64,000 nt of DNA from Caldilineaceae bacterium (GCA_022824025.1 JAJEBF010000061.1:90750-154749); one strand, 5' to 3'; counted from the first letter of the stretch, positions 35,485 through 43,999 are shown. Numbers and translations are program-made. Notes: generated from the sequence alone by a model not told the origin.

Positions 35485-36423
35485 ATGATAGAAGATTCGT
35501 ACGGCACTCAGACACGCAGTCGGTTTGGTAATGGACTGTTAAGTCGCCTGCGGATACCCCGCAACGCCTTTCCTTGGTTGGTGCTGACCCCCGTTCTCAC
35601 TTACTATTTTGTCTTTCTGATCTATCCGATTCTCTATGCCATTTGGGTCAGCCTCCACCTATGGATCATTGAAGACCCCAGTGCCAGCCAATTCGTCCTA
35701 TTCAGGAATTATCGTGATCTCCTGCTGCCGACTTCGCGCTTCCTGGACGCATTCAGGAACACTTTGGTCTATGTAATTGTCCGTACGGTCGCACTGGTGC
35801 CTTTAGGCCTTCTTACGGCCCTGCTTCTGTACCAGTTTCGCCGTACGCAGCGCTTCTATCTCTTCTGCGTTTTTGCCCCTATTGTCTGTCCAAGTGCTGC
35901 CATCGCCGTTCTTTGGAAGTGGCTCTACCATCCGCGCTTTGGGCCGATCAACGCCCAGTTTGCTGAACTCGGTGTGCCGCGCCAAGGGTTCATCACCGTG
36001 GCCGACCAGGCTCTCTATTCGGTGGTGGCCGTCGACATTTGGCAACATATAGGTTTCGGGGCTGTCATCTTTCTGGCTGGTCTGATGAGCATCCCTGAAC
36101 AGCTGTTGGAGGCAGCCCGAATCGATGGAGCCAACCGCTGGCAGCTATTCTGGAGGATTACCCTGCCTCTCCTCTCCCATACGACGCTCTTCGTGACGGT
36201 TATTACCCTTATTGGCTCTTTTCAGGTTTTCGATCTGATCCTGGTCATGACGTCAGGAGGGCCGGGGTATGCAACCTATGTACTCTCCTATCTGATCTAC
36301 AACGAGGGCATCCTGCGGACCGATATGGGCGCGGCATCGGCGATTTCTCTGGTTATGTTTGTAATAATCATGATATTTACTGTGATCCAGTTTCGGCTCT
36401 TGCGGCCAAGATGGGAGTATTGA
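35485..36423 (+). CDS. sugar ABC transporter permease (MalF-like)
   Basis: A 312-residue inner-membrane permease of the CUT1 group with six membrane segments. Landmarks are FPWLVLTPVLTYYFVFLIYP in segment 1, ALVPLGLLTALLLYQF, and the EAA loop EAARIDGANRWQLFWRITLP that docks the ATPase. The frame is open back to 35416, but those residues overlap the stem-loop; ATG 35485 is chosen, with GGGAGG about 14 bases upstream and an alternative TTG at 35479. The second permease gene follows after 132 bases. Confidence 0.92.
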   Translation: MIEDSYGTQTRSRFGNGLLSRLRIPRNAFPWLVLTPVLTYYFVFLIYPILYAIWVSLHLWIIEDPSASQFVLFRNYRDLLLPTSRFLDAFRNTLVYVIVRTVALVPLGLLTALLLYQFRRTQRFYLFCVFAPIVCPSAAIAVLWKWLYHPRFGPINAQFAELGVPRQGFITVADQALYSVVAVDIWQHIGFGAVIFLAGLMSIPEQLLEAARIDGANRWQLFWRITLPLLSHTTLFVTVITLIGSFQVFDLILVMTSGGPGYATYVLSYLIYNEGILRTDMGAASAISLVMFVIIMIFTVIQFRLLRPRWEY

Positions 36424-36555
36424 GCCCTCCAGTGGACTGGTCCCCTCAAAAACCGTCCATGTAGGCAACGCCGAGCCACTGTTGTCACTCTGGAGAACTG
36501 AAACAGTATGCTGTAATAGGAAACCAAGAGTTGCAAGCTAAACGAGCAATTACCA

Positions 36556-37413
36556 ATGTTTGAGAATAGCAGTGCACCCGTGACCATGGGCAAGGGAAAT
36601 CTATCGTTTGAGCGAGTTGTCCTCACACTCGTCATGCTGGCCCTAGCGGCAGGGATGTTTGTACCTTTCATTTGGATGGTGCTGTCATCGTTTAAGCCTT
36701 ACCAGGAAATTCTATCGCTCAAACCAACACTATGGCCCAAAGGGTTCACGGTAAGCAACTATACGACGTTGACATCAGAATTGCCATTCTTGCGCTACTT
36801 TCTGAACAGCGCCGGAGTTTCCTCAGTTGTAACACTGGTAATTCTCTTTACAAGCTCCTTATGTGGATATGTTTTCGCCAAGTTTGACTTCGCATACAAG
36901 GAAATGTTCTTTATGACCATCATCAGCAGTATGATGGTCCCCTTTGCAGTTGTCGTCCTGCCTCTCTACTTTCTTATCGCCCGATTGGGAATGCTGGACT
37001 CCTATCTTGGTCTGGTAATTCCATTCATGGTCAACGCGTTTGGCATTTTCCTAATGCGTCAGTTCATGGAGGGCGTCCCCGGCGACTTGGTTGATGCCGG
37101 GCGCGTAGACGGGGCAGGTGAAATGTGGATCTATTGGAGAATAATGCTCCCCCTTTCTCTTAACGCGCTTTCCGCACTGGGCGTTTTTGTCTTTCTGTGG
37201 TCATGGAACTCTTTGTGGTGGCCGTTCATGATCATATCGAAGAGCGAACTGAGGACGCTGCCGCTAGGTATTGCCACCCTAGCCTGGGAATATGCCACGC
37301 GGGTTGATCTGGTGATTACCGGTGCAACAATCGGAGTCGTGCCGATTTTGATCCTTTTTGCGCTGATGACGCGCACAATAGTGCGCGGGGTGGCCTTGAC
37401 CGGCATGAAATAG
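36556..37413 (+). CDS. sugar ABC transporter permease (MalG-like)
   Basis: A 285-residue CUT1 permease with six membrane segments. The first segment (LVMLALAAGMFVPFIWMVLS) is followed by SSFKPYQEI, typical of MalG-type partners, and the EAA loop reads VDAGRVDGAGEMWIYWRIML. It pairs with the preceding permease and the binding protein at 33903. The coding sequence is clearly lower in GC than the neighbouring regions: a hand count of the 60 bases from 36841 gives 23 G/C (38%), against 39 of 60 from 49261. No ATPase gene follows. Confidence 0.92.
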   Translation: MFENSSAPVTMGKGNLSFERVVLTLVMLALAAGMFVPFIWMVLSSFKPYQEILSLKPTLWPKGFTVSNYTTLTSELPFLRYFLNSAGVSSVVTLVILFTSSLCGYVFAKFDFAYKEMFFMTIISSMMVPFAVVVLPLYFLIARLGMLDSYLGLVIPFMVNAFGIFLMRQFMEGVPGDLVDAGRVDGAGEMWIYWRIMLPLSLNALSALGVFVFLWSWNSLWWPFMIISKSELRTLPLGIATLAWEYATRVDLVITGATIGVVPILILFALMTRTIVRGVALTGMK

Positions 37414-37418
37414 AAGCA

Positions 37419-37565
37419 AATGGGGGTCTATACCGAGAAAATCGATTGGTCTGGAACGACCCCGTATCCGTCCGCAAACTCCCCGAGATTCACCCCTTCT
37501 CTGAAAGCGGTTTCTACGCTTGCACACCGACCGAGCAGATGCGCATCCGTCAGGGTCCATCCTAG
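37419..37565 (+). pseudogene. short coding-like fragment after the sugar ABC operon
   Basis: In the frame starting AAT at 37419 a run of 48 codons without a start codon reads like part of a protein (WNDPVSVRKLPEIHPFSESG, then FYACTPTEQMRIRQGPS) before TAG. The composition fits coding sequence better than the overlapping frame. I do not recognise the family. It could be a remnant of a sugar-metabolism gene broken when the region was rearranged. Confidence 0.3.
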
Positions 37566-37615
37566 CCTGCTTCTTTGGTCAGGCAAGACCAAGGGGTTCC
37601 AGTAAATCGTAGTAG

Positions 37616-37804
37616 GGCTGGCCAAACAGATTCGTGCGCACCGCGAGCAGTGATTGGGCGCCTCACTCGGCTAGCGCATCCCAACTGCTTGAAGCCCTGC
37701 TGCTGGACGACGTGTATGCAGCCCTATCCCAGGCCGCCGAAACCGGCCAACCCGTCCACGCCCAGCCCCAACCCTGGGCCGAAAGCCTCACAGCCACCCA
37801 CTGA
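37616..37804 (+). pseudogene. remnant resembling the C-terminus of a Gfo/Idh/MocA dehydrogenase
   Basis: A 62-codon frame without a clear start that ends in DDVYAALSQAAETGQPV, HAQPQPWAESLTATH and TGA. The tail AAETGQPVHAQPQPW is nearly the same as AAETGQPVRSQPQPW at the end of the dehydrogenase at 31750-32838, also at DNA level (GGCCGCCGAAACCGGCCAAC occurs in both). No other part of a dehydrogenase is found before it. It therefore looks like the last piece of a third paralogue, or a partial duplication, left on the far side of the low-GC sugar ABC operon. Confidence 0.65.
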
Positions 37805-37831
37805 CCATCAACCCCTCACCACTGCAGTTCC
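37801..37831. repeat. heptamer-type repeat ending CCACTGCAGTT
   Basis: CTGACCATCA...CACCACTGCAGTTCCCC directly after the dehydrogenase remnant; its stop codon lies in the first unit. A further CCACTGCAG occurs near 37909. Confidence 0.55.
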
Positions 37832-37932
37832 CCCGCCCTTAGGCGCCTGCAGCCCCTCAGTGTATAATCACACTTGGTTCTAAGTGGACGGCCAGACGCC
37901 GAAACTGTCCACTGCAGACGGCGATGCAAACC

Positions 37933-38832
37933 ATGGCAAAAATCCTTCTCTGTCACCCACTCTTCCTCAGCCTCAATCCGGAAGAACAGGCCCTCCAAAG
38001 TCCCTATTTCCCGCTCGGCCTGCTCTACCTCGCCAGCTACGTGCGCGCCCAGGGCCACGAAGTCGCCGTCTTTGACGGCACCTTTGAAGAGGATGTCAGC
38101 GCCTTTTCCACTCGGCTGGCCGCCGAAAAGCCCGACCTTGTCGGAATCTCCGCCGTCCTGCCTCTGCGCGACATGGCACTCGCCCTGGCCGCCGATGCCA
38201 AAACCGCAGGCGTTCTCACCATCCTCGGCGGCCCCGACCCGACCAAAGATCCCGCCTCCTATCTCCAGTTTCCCCAGGTCGATATGGTCGTCCACCATGA
38301 GGGCGAACAGACTCTCGACGCGCTGCTGCGGCTCATCGACGCCGGCGCCCTCACACCCGAAATGCTGGCGCGGGAACCGGGCATCGCCTACCGCGACGCC
38401 TCCGGCAGACCGGTCGTGAACCAGCCGCGCCCCCCCGTCGAAAACCTGGACGAGCTTCCCCTGCCCGCCCGCGACCTCATCGACATGGATCGCTACCTCG
38501 ACACCTGGCGTGAGGAAAACGGCTACTCCTCCCTGACCATCGCCACCTCCCGCGGCTGCCCCTACGGCTGCGACTGGTGCCGGGATTCGGTTCACGGCCA
38601 GGATTTTCGCCAAAGGTCACCGGAGAGCGTCGCCGCCGAAATGAAGCAACTCAAAGAGACCTACGACATCGACCGCCTGCGCGTCGTTGACGACGTCGAC
38701 GGCATCGAGCGTGACTGGGTCGAAGGCTGGGCCGAAGCTGCCAACGCAGCCGACGCCGCCATCCCCTTCGAAGCGCTATACGACCTGGAACGCCAGGACC
38801 TGCCCATGCTCGATGTGCGCGATACCTTGTGA
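37933..38832 (+). CDS. B12-binding/radical SAM protein, C-terminally short
   Basis: A 299-residue protein. Residues 1-140 form a cobalamin-binding-like domain (PLGLLYLASYVRAQGHEVAV near 27, LTILGGPDPTKDP near 96, HHEGEQTLDALLRLI near 121). The radical SAM cluster motif CPYGCDWC gives Cys209, 213 and 216. Only 83 residues follow, whereas family members have a barrel of about 200 residues after this motif, so the C-terminal half of the barrel is missing. The end (LPMLDVRDTL) is near what would be mid-domain. Either this is a decayed gene or a minimal form. Start is ATG 37933, with another ATG-like start at 37924. Confidence 0.7.
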   Translation: MAKILLCHPLFLSLNPEEQALQSPYFPLGLLYLASYVRAQGHEVAVFDGTFEEDVSAFSTRLAAEKPDLVGISAVLPLRDMALALAADAKTAGVLTILGGPDPTKDPASYLQFPQVDMVVHHEGEQTLDALLRLIDAGALTPEMLAREPGIAYRDASGRPVVNQPRPPVENLDELPLPARDLIDMDRYLDTWREENGYSSLTIATSRGCPYGCDWCRDSVHGQDFRQRSPESVAAEMKQLKETYDIDRLRVVDDVDGIERDWVEGWAEAANAADAAIPFEALYDLERQDLPMLDVRDTL

Positions 38833-38913
38833 CAAAAGCGCAATCAGTATCTCCCCACCGTGAGTGGGGCCTTGCACGCACCACCGGATGACTCGGCTGC
38901 CGGAAACTGAACC

Positions 38914-39645
38914 TTGAAGGATTTTTTCTCCCGCGGCTCCCCCTTTCTCCGCCATCCTCTATTGACGGAAGAACGAACCCGTCAGGAAATCGACTTCCTG
39001 GTTGACGCGTTGCCGCTCCCCCCCGGCGCACGCGTCCTCGACGTCGGCTGCGGATTCGGCCGCCACAGCATAGAGCTCGCTCGGCGCGGCCACCATGTCC
39101 TCGGCATCGACCCTGCGGCAGCCATGACAGAAGCCGCCGAACAGCGGGCCAGCGAAGCCGGCTTGCAGACCGAGTTCCAACAGGTCGCCGCCGAAGATTT
39201 CACCGCGCCCCATCCCTTTGACGCCGCCATTTGCCTCTTTACAACCCTCGGACAGGTCGCGCCCTCGTCGAGTGACGACAATCGCGGCCTGCTTGACACC
39301 GTCGCCGCGTCGCTGAAAGAGGGCGGCCGCTTCGCCCTTGAACTCCCGCAAAAACAACCCGCTCTCGACGCGCTCAAACCCTCCGACCGGTTCGGCAGCG
39401 ACACAAGCTACGCGCAGGTGGATCGCAGCTACGACGCCCACACCGGCATCGTCACCGAACAGTTCCTCATCGTCTCCCCCCAGGAATCCAGTACATACAA
39501 CCTCCGCTACCGACTCTTCACCCTACAAGATGTCGAGCGTCTTGTTGCCGCCGCCGGCCTGCAGATCCTGAAGCGCTTTGACGGCTACTCCCGCGCACAC
39601 CTGACCGGCGATAGCCCATTTATGCTCCTCATTTGCGCCAAATGA
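38914..39645 (+). CDS. SAM-dependent methyltransferase
   Basis: A 243-residue class I methyltransferase. Motif I VLDVGCGFGRHS is at about residues 45-56, the acidic VLGIDPA follows, and LKEGGRFALELPQ is near residue 135. The last third (YNLRYRLFTLQDVERLVAAAG, then GYSRAH) matches the small-molecule methyltransferases of the Methyltransf_25 group. The start is TTG 38914 or an internal codon; no strong ribosome site is seen. Its stop overlaps the start of the first amino-acid permease as ATGA, which couples it to the importer genes. Confidence 0.85.
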   Translation: MKDFFSRGSPFLRHPLLTEERTRQEIDFLVDALPLPPGARVLDVGCGFGRHSIELARRGHHVLGIDPAAAMTEAAEQRASEAGLQTEFQQVAAEDFTAPHPFDAAICLFTTLGQVAPSSSDDNRGLLDTVAASLKEGGRFALELPQKQPALDALKPSDRFGSDTSYAQVDRSYDAHTGIVTEQFLIVSPQESSTYNLRYRLFTLQDVERLVAAAGLQILKRFDGYSRAHLTGDSPFMLLICAK

Positions 39646-40364
39646 CTCCCAACTGGTTCACGCCCGACCTCTTCAATCTGCTCCTGCAAGGCCTTCTCCT
39701 CACCGTCGCGCTCACCGCCGTCACCGCAGCGCTCGCGCTCCTTCTCGGCGTCGCCGCCGGGACAATGCGCATCTCCGGAAACCGCTTCGCTGCCGGGCTC
39801 GCCGTCCTCCATGTCGAGACGCACCGCAATCTGCCCGCCCTCGTGCTCATGATCATCTGGGCCTTTGCCCTGCCCAATCTCTTCCCATCCGAGCTCCGCC
39901 GCTCTCTCTTTTTCGATAACGCCGTTCTCAACTGGATCAGCAGCTGGAGCGGGCTCTCCCTGCCATACTATACCCTCGCCGCCGGCGTGGCCCTGATCCT
40001 CAATACCAGCGCCTACCTCGCCGAGCTTTTTCGCGCCGGCGTCGGCGCCATCCCCCAACAGCACGTCGACGCCGCCCGCACGCTCGGCGCCTCGCGCCTG
40101 AAACTCTTCTGGCGCGTTCTGCTGCCCCAGGGCCTCCGCACTGCTTTCCCAGCCATTTCCACCCGCTTGATCCACCACCTGAAAAACACCGCCCTGGCCG
40201 CATTCGTCGCCACCCCTGAATTTTTTCACAGCGCACAGACCGCAATCACCCGCACCTTCCTGGCGCTCGAATTCCTGATGCTCGCCGCCATCGTCTATCT
40301 TCTGCTTGCCTTCGCATTCTCCGGCCTGCTGCGCTGGGTTGAGAAGCAATGGCTCGTCGCTTGA
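39642..40364 (+). CDS. polar amino acid-type ABC transporter permease 1
   Basis: A 240-residue permease of the HisM/GlnP group. It opens with LFNLLLQGLLLTVALTAVTA and has HVETHRNLPALVLMIIWAF, a variant of the family E-x-x-R-x-x-P motif. The EAA-like docking loop reads VDAARTLGASRLKLFWRVLL. Five membrane segments are visible. It is coupled to the upstream methyltransferase gene by ATGA and precedes the second permease by 48 bases. Confidence 0.9.
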   Translation: MTPNWFTPDLFNLLLQGLLLTVALTAVTAALALLLGVAAGTMRISGNRFAAGLAVLHVETHRNLPALVLMIIWAFALPNLFPSELRRSLFFDNAVLNWISSWSGLSLPYYTLAAGVALILNTSAYLAELFRAGVGAIPQQHVDAARTLGASRLKLFWRVLLPQGLRTAFPAISTRLIHHLKNTALAAFVATPEFFHSAQTAITRTFLALEFLMLAAIVYLLLAFAFSGLLRWVEKQWLVA

Positions 40365-40412
40365 GGGTGACAGCGCCTGCTCACCGTCCCCGCCCTTGGA
40401 TCCTGATCGCTG

Positions 40413-41135
40413 ATGAGTGACCACCTTTCCTTCCTGATCGAAAAACTGCCTGCCCTTCTGTTCGGTTTCTCAGGGCAACGGCCCGGCGGGCTTTTTCTCA
40501 GCCTTATCCTCGCCGTTCTCGCCGTGGCCGCCGGCTTCTGTCTCGCCGTGCCCGTCAGCAGCGCCGAACGCTCCCGCTGGCGCCCACTGCGCTGGTGCGC
40601 CGTCGCCTACGTCGAGTTCTTCCGCGGCATACCGCTGATCCTTCTGCTGGTGCTTGTGCATCAGGGCGTCGGCGGCGTCCGCTTCGGGCTCAACTGGAGC
40701 CCCCGAACCTCGGCCCTGGTCGCGCTGGCGCTCTATTCCAGCGCCTATCAGGCCGAAATCCTGCGTGCCGGCCTGGCCGCCGTGCCCCTGGAGCTGGTGG
40801 AGTCCGCCCGCCTGATGGGCAGCCGTCCCCGCCAGGTCTACGTCCTGGTCAAGCTGCGCTACGCCCTTCGCGTCATGCTGCCCGCCTTCACCGGCCAGGC
40901 CATCAGCCTCTTCAAGGACACCTCCGTCGTCGTCGTTATCGGCGTCGCCGAAGTCATGACCGTCGCCCGTATGGCCCTCGGCGCCGACGTCACCAACGCG
41001 CCCTATTGGGTCACCATGTACAGCTTTGTAGGCGTCCTGTATTTCGTGCTCGCCTTCACTCTCTCTCGCCTCTCACAGCGTTGGGAGAGGCGCAGCCGAC
41101 CAGCGGATCTTGTCCATTCCATATTCAGCTACTAA
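40413..41135 (+). CDS. polar amino acid-type ABC transporter permease 2
   Basis: A 240-residue partner permease of the same group with the classical YVEFFRGIPLILLLVLVH motif and docking loop VESARLMGSRPRQVYVLVKL, followed by GQAISLFKDTSVVVVIGVAE. Five membrane segments. Both permeases would form the heterodimeric channel fed by the binding protein at 41421. The 285 bases after it probably hold a separate promoter for the binding protein; no gene is seen there. Confidence 0.92.
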   Translation: MSDHLSFLIEKLPALLFGFSGQRPGGLFLSLILAVLAVAAGFCLAVPVSSAERSRWRPLRWCAVAYVEFFRGIPLILLLVLVHQGVGGVRFGLNWSPRTSALVALALYSSAYQAEILRAGLAAVPLELVESARLMGSRPRQVYVLVKLRYALRVMLPAFTGQAISLFKDTSVVVVIGVAEVMTVARMALGADVTNAPYWVTMYSFVGVLYFVLAFTLSRLSQRWERRSRPADLVHSIFSY

Positions 41136-41420
41136 TGGAGACTCGCATCCGCACCGTGCGCAGCCGCCGACCCTTGAACGAACCCTGCGAAAACGGTTTT
41201 CCAAAGCGGCACAGCAACCAAAATGCGTACCCGTGCTTACATTCCTGATGCTCGCAAATGTGCTACGCTTTAAGAAATACACGGCCGGAGCCACTCGTCT
41301 TCGTTGGCACAACCGTAACACCGCGAAGACAGGTAGCCCGCGCAGTGTTGTTTTCCATTTTCACCCGTTTTACCCAACCAGAGTTCCATCGGGTACACTA
41401 CAGACAAGGAGTTACATTCA

Positions 41421-42272
41421 ATGAAGAGTGCGCCCCAACTATCCCTCGCTGTCCTTCTCGTCGCCGTTCTGCTGGCCGCCTGCCAGGCCATCCCTGCTAT
41501 GCCCGCCGGCGAATCTGCCTCTTTGGCCGATGAAATCGCCGAACGTGGAACCGTCCGCATCGGTGTGCGCAATGACAATCCCCCACTGAGCTTTGTCACG
41601 GAAGACGGTGACTGGGTCGGCTTCGATGTCGACCTCGCCCACGCAATGGCCGCGCAGTTGGGTCTGGAGCCGGAGCTGATCGTCGTTGACGGCACCACCC
41701 GTATCAGCTTCCTCCAGGAAGGGCGCGTCGACATCTCAATCGCCAGCATGAACCACACTCGCAAACGCGACGATGCCATCGACTTCAGCATCACCTACTT
41801 CTGGGACAATCAGTCCTTTCTCATCCGGGCCGGTGAATATACCTCTATCGATGAGCTGATGGGGGCAAAGGTCGCCGCCAACGCCGGCAGTTCCGCCATC
41901 CCCTCCTGGATCGCTTACAGCGAGGCCCACGGCGGCCCGGCCCCCGAGATCGTCGAATTCAGCGACAAGCTGGCCGCCATGCAGGCCCTGCGCGACGGAG
42001 CCGTCGAAGGCTACACCGAAGACAACATCACCATGTTGGCCCTCGCAGCCGGCGACCCAGCCCTGGAACTTTTGCCCGGCGGACACAATCCCGTCCAATT
42101 CGGCATCGGCGTCCCCAACAACCAGTCCGCTTGGCGCGATCAGGTCAACTACGCCCTCCAGGAACTCTGGAAGTCCGGCGTCTATCACGAGATCTACGCG
42201 CGCTGGTTCGAAGGACCCGATGCGCAAATCCAGCTGCCGCTCGGCGGGCAAATGGAAATCTGGCCGGAATAA
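41421..42272 (+). CDS. extracellular solute-binding protein, family 3
   Basis: A 283-residue lipoprotein. The lipobox LLAAC gives Cys21. The mature domain has the amino-acid binding-protein pattern: IAERGTVRIGVRNDNPPLSF, then WVGFDVDLAHAMAAQLG, VDISIASMNHTRKRDDAIDF, LMGAKVAANAGSSA and WKSGVYHEIYARWF. The ligand Arg of family members that bind amino acids falls in NHTRKRDD, so an amino acid or similar zwitterion is likely. AAGGAG lies eight bases before the ATG. A perfect 13-bp inverted repeat follows 14 bases after the stop. Confidence 0.92.
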   Translation: MKSAPQLSLAVLLVAVLLAACQAIPAMPAGESASLADEIAERGTVRIGVRNDNPPLSFVTEDGDWVGFDVDLAHAMAAQLGLEPELIVVDGTTRISFLQEGRVDISIASMNHTRKRDDAIDFSITYFWDNQSFLIRAGEYTSIDELMGAKVAANAGSSAIPSWIAYSEAHGGPAPEIVEFSDKLAAMQALRDGAVEGYTEDNITMLALAAGDPALELLPGGHNPVQFGIGVPNNQSAWRDQVNYALQELWKSGVYHEIYARWFEGPDAQIQLPLGGQMEIWPE

Positions 42273-42286
42273 AACGGCGCCTTCTC

Positions 42287-42346
42287 TCCTGGCCTTTCGC
42301 TTCCTGCTTCCCGCCCCACAGGGCGCAGACAAACGAAAGGCCAGGA
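42287..42346 (+). promoter_or_regulatory. stem-loop between binding-protein and ATPase genes
   Basis: A perfect 13-bp inverted repeat, TCCTGGCCTTTCG at 42287-42299 and CGAAAGGCCAGGA at 42334-42346, with a 34-base spacer. It has the same position and arm length as the one after the sugar-binding-protein gene (35379-35435), but an unrelated sequence. A role in keeping binding-protein mRNA high is inferred. Confidence 0.65.
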
Positions 42347-42375
42347 ACTGCATTCCTGTTTCGTTCGTAAGAACA

Positions 42376-43419
42376 ATGACTTCAGTTTCGCTGCAAAACC
42401 TTTCCGTAACCTACGCCTCCAGTATCCCTGTTCTGCAGGACGTCTCGCTGACCGTAGGACAGGGCGAGCTAATGGTCCTGTTGGGTCCATCCGGCAGTGG
42501 AAAGACCACCATCCTGCGGGCCATTGCCGGTCTGCTGCAACCAAACGAAGGCGATATCCACTTCGACCAGCGCTCTATCCTCAACGTGCCCCCGGAAAGA
42601 CGCGGCGCTGTCATGGTCTTTCAGGAACACGCTCTCTTCCCCTTCATGGATGTCGGCGCAAATGTTGCCTTCGGTCTCAAGATGCGGCGGATGGATGCCG
42701 GAACAATTCGCGCCAAGGTGGCCCAGGCCCTGGCTGCCGTCCAACTGGCCGGCTATGAGTCGCGCCGGCCAGACGAGCTTTCAGGCGGCCAGCGCCAGCG
42801 CGTTGCTCTCGCTCGCGCCCTCGTGATCGAACCCCGGGTTCTCCTGTTGGATGAACCGCTCAGCAGTCTGGAACCCGCCCTGCGCGAAGATCTGCGCGCC
42901 ACCATCCGAACCCTCCAGCAGCAGGCCGGCATCACAATGATCTTCGTCACCCACGATCAGACCGACGCCGTGGCCGTCGCAGACCGCATCTGCCTCCTCA
43001 TGCACGGCGCCGTGCGGCAGACCGGCGCACCGCGCAGCTTCTTCGAACGCCCCGTTGACAGCGAAGTGGCCCGCTTCTTCGGCGGCATCAACTTTCTGCC
43101 CGGCATCAAACGCGGCCGCATCGTCGAAACCGATCTCGGTCCGCTCGAAGTGGATGACTCCGAAAGGCCCGACGGCGACGTCCTCGTCACCATTCGCCCC
43201 GAAGCAGTCGAGGTCGGCAAAAATGGCCACAACAACCTGGTCGGAATGGTCGAGTCCTACAGCTTTCAGGGGCTGGTCGCCCGCTGCGGCGCCGGCATCA
43301 GCGACACCCAACTGCAGCTGACCGTGACACCCTACCAGCGCTTCAGTCGCGGCGAAGAAATCCTCCTCCATCTGCCTCGCGAACGCATCCATCTCCTGCC
43401 CATAGAGACAGGCCAGTGA
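42376..43419 (+). CDS. ABC importer ATP-binding protein with C-terminal TOBE-like domain
   Basis: A 347-residue ATPase. Walker A GPSGSGKTT is near residue 37, the signature LSGGQRQRVALARAL near 135, Walker B VLLLDEPLSSLEP near 155 and the H-loop FVTHDQTDAVAVADR near 188. Unlike the short GlnQ/HisP ATPases usual with such permeases, it has about 110 extra residues (ITIRPEAVEV-type segment VLVTIRPEAVEVGKNG, then VESYSFQGLVAR) as in PotA/FbpC-type ATPases. ATG 42376 fits the family start (MTSVSLQNLSVTY). The stop overlaps the next gene as GTGA. Confidence 0.9.
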   Translation: MTSVSLQNLSVTYASSIPVLQDVSLTVGQGELMVLLGPSGSGKTTILRAIAGLLQPNEGDIHFDQRSILNVPPERRGAVMVFQEHALFPFMDVGANVAFGLKMRRMDAGTIRAKVAQALAAVQLAGYESRRPDELSGGQRQRVALARALVIEPRVLLLDEPLSSLEPALREDLRATIRTLQQQAGITMIFVTHDQTDAVAVADRICLLMHGAVRQTGAPRSFFERPVDSEVARFFGGINFLPGIKRGRIVETDLGPLEVDDSERPDGDVLVTIRPEAVEVGKNGHNNLVGMVESYSFQGLVARCGAGISDTQLQLTVTPYQRFSRGEEILLHLPRERIHLLPIETGQ

Positions 43420-43868
43420 ACATAAGAGCGCCCCTGTGGCCCATCGCCGCTGCCCGCGCCATCATCGGCGTGCTATGGCTATTCTCTCTGCGCTGGAAGC
43501 TGCCGCCTGATTTCATGCCCGCAGAGGGCCGCGGCCTGATGGACTGGCTGGAGTTGGAAGTGGCCCATGCCGCCTTCCCCCTCTACGGCCTTTTCGTCGA
43601 GCAAGTCGTACTGCCCAACTTTACACTTTTCGCCTGGCTGATCTTCCTCACAGAGCTGGCCGTTGGCCTCAGCCTGCTTACCGGCGCATTCACCCGCTTC
43701 GGCGCGCTGCTCGGCTTGGGCCTCTCCCTGAACCTTGGCATCGGCCTCCTGGAGGTGCCCGGCGAATGGCCATGGAGTTACGCCATGCTTGCCATGTGGC
43801 ACGGCGTATTCCTCGTCACCGGCCCCGGTCGCGTCTGGGGTCTGGATGGGCTGGGGAGGCAAAACTGA
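43416..43868 (+). CDS. DoxX/DoxD-like membrane protein 1
   Basis: A 150-residue protein with four hydrophobic segments, matching the DoxX family: ARAIIGVLWLFSLRWKLP at the start, FTLFAWLIFLTELAVGLSLL, and a final AMLAMWHGVFLVTGPGRVWGLD. The family includes the small subunit of thiosulfate:quinone oxidoreductase and many proteins of unknown role. It starts at GTG 43416, overlapping the ATPase stop, and is followed closely by a YeeE/YedE-type sulfur transporter gene and a second DoxX-like gene, so a sulfur-related role is plausible. Confidence 0.82.
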   Translation: MNIRAPLWPIAAARAIIGVLWLFSLRWKLPPDFMPAEGRGLMDWLELEVAHAAFPLYGLFVEQVVLPNFTLFAWLIFLTELAVGLSLLTGAFTRFGALLGLGLSLNLGIGLLEVPGEWPWSYAMLAMWHGVFLVTGPGRVWGLDGLGRQN

Positions 43869-43999
43869 TGGCCATTGCCATTCAATTCAAACGCCGCCCT
43901 CTTCCTGCCCGAAGAGAACGATGCGCTACAGGATTTCAGTTGGCCGGCAACAGCAACCGGCCGCAAACTGAAAACCGCACTCGGATTGCAGTCGTATGA
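43868..43999 (+). CDS. possible 43-residue coupled ORF
   Basis: An open frame that starts at ATG 43868, overlapping the DoxX stop as TGATG, and ends at TGA 43997-43999, overlapping the YeeE start as ATGA. The product is basic (MAIAIQFKRRPLPARRERC...) with no membrane segment and no family. Exact fit between both neighbours suggests translational coupling, but chance is possible and a different frame here also reads through. Confidence 0.3.
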   Translation: MAIAIQFKRRPLPARRERCATGFQLAGNSNRPQTENRTRIAVV

